Assembly (NCBI GenBank): GCA_012861695.1
Contig: JAAOOA010000060.1
Span: 1,803,571 to 1,867,570, forward strand
Reading direction: 5' to 3'
Length of the DNA stretch: 64,000 bases
Source: Trematomus loennbergii
Lineage: Eukaryota > Chordata > Actinopteri > Perciformes > Nototheniidae
The first letter of the stretch is position 1. Each line of letters starts with the position of its first letter. Position numbers and translations under genes: made by a program. The notes beneath the pieces are model-generated. The model did not search any database. It was not told the origin of the DNA and saw only the letters and a list, made by a program, of their open reading frames with translations. This document shows, in pieces, positions 63,919-64,000 of the stretch.

Positions 63919-64000
63919 TAGGGCTGGGTAATATATCGCTATTATATTGATAAAGTAATATGAGCTAGATAACTTCCTACATTTTGGACATCGTAATAAC
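63919..64000. repeat. Left part of a TA-type MITE cut by the window end
   Basis: CTAGGGCTGGGTAATATATC resembles the ends of the GGGCTGTGC MITE family and starts 46 bp into CYP2 intron 2. Confidence 0.5.

Overview
This window is vertebrate nuclear DNA, almost certainly from a teleost fish and probably a percomorph. Genes are split by GT-AG introns. The coding exons match vertebrate TMX2, ZDHHC5 and CYP2, and the transposon load is of fish type: a DIRS element, L2-like LINE ends, fish SINE tails, many TIR miniature elements and long CA/GT microsatellites. Nothing bacterial is present: no operons, CRISPR, rRNA or free tRNA genes. The species cannot be named from the sequence.

Layout. (1) 258-5580, + strand: seven 3'-terminal coding exons of tmx2, an ER membrane thioredoxin-like protein, with an intact frame and a polyadenylation signal at 5557. 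Two inverted copies of one TIR element (2498-3252 and 5803-6878) bracket its last exon. (2) 7249-15066: a degenerate DIRS-type tyrosine-recombinase retrotransposon on the - strand, with inverted termini, an internal complementary region, and gag-like, RT, RNase H and recombinase remnants. It is broken by an L2 end, a hAT with a perfect 8-bp target duplication and a TIR MITE. (3) 15100-19680: repeat relics and unannotated DNA, including the presumed zdhhc5 3' UTR. (4) 19681-45641, - strand: zdhhc5, a DHHC palmitoyltransferase, in 11 coding exons over 26 kb, with a candidate 5' non-coding exon at 50808 and a promoter region near 51.4 kb. Its introns hold a 2.1-kb minisatellite, a foldback element, a hAT carrying a PIF/Harbinger element that carries a SINE, and several MITEs. 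(5) 46-54 kb: a divergent intergenic region with paired inverted CA/GT tracts. (6) 54164 to the window end, + strand: the first two exons of a CYP2-family cytochrome P450, separated by a 9.3-kb intron that is mostly transposons.

The three genes are not a pathway. tmx2 and zdhhc5 are neighbours in mammals too, so the block looks like conserved microsynteny; the CYP2 gene begins a different neighbourhood. Both encode membrane proteins of the secretory/cell-surface system, but the sequence does not tie them functionally.

The most notable signals are the complete terminal logic of the DIRS element, reading-frame breaks in otherwise conserved zdhhc5 and CYP2 exons while tmx2 is clean, a telomere-motif-bearing minisatellite of cryptic splice acceptors in the last zdhhc5 intron, and several insertions whose ancestral empty sites can be read from sister copies within this window.
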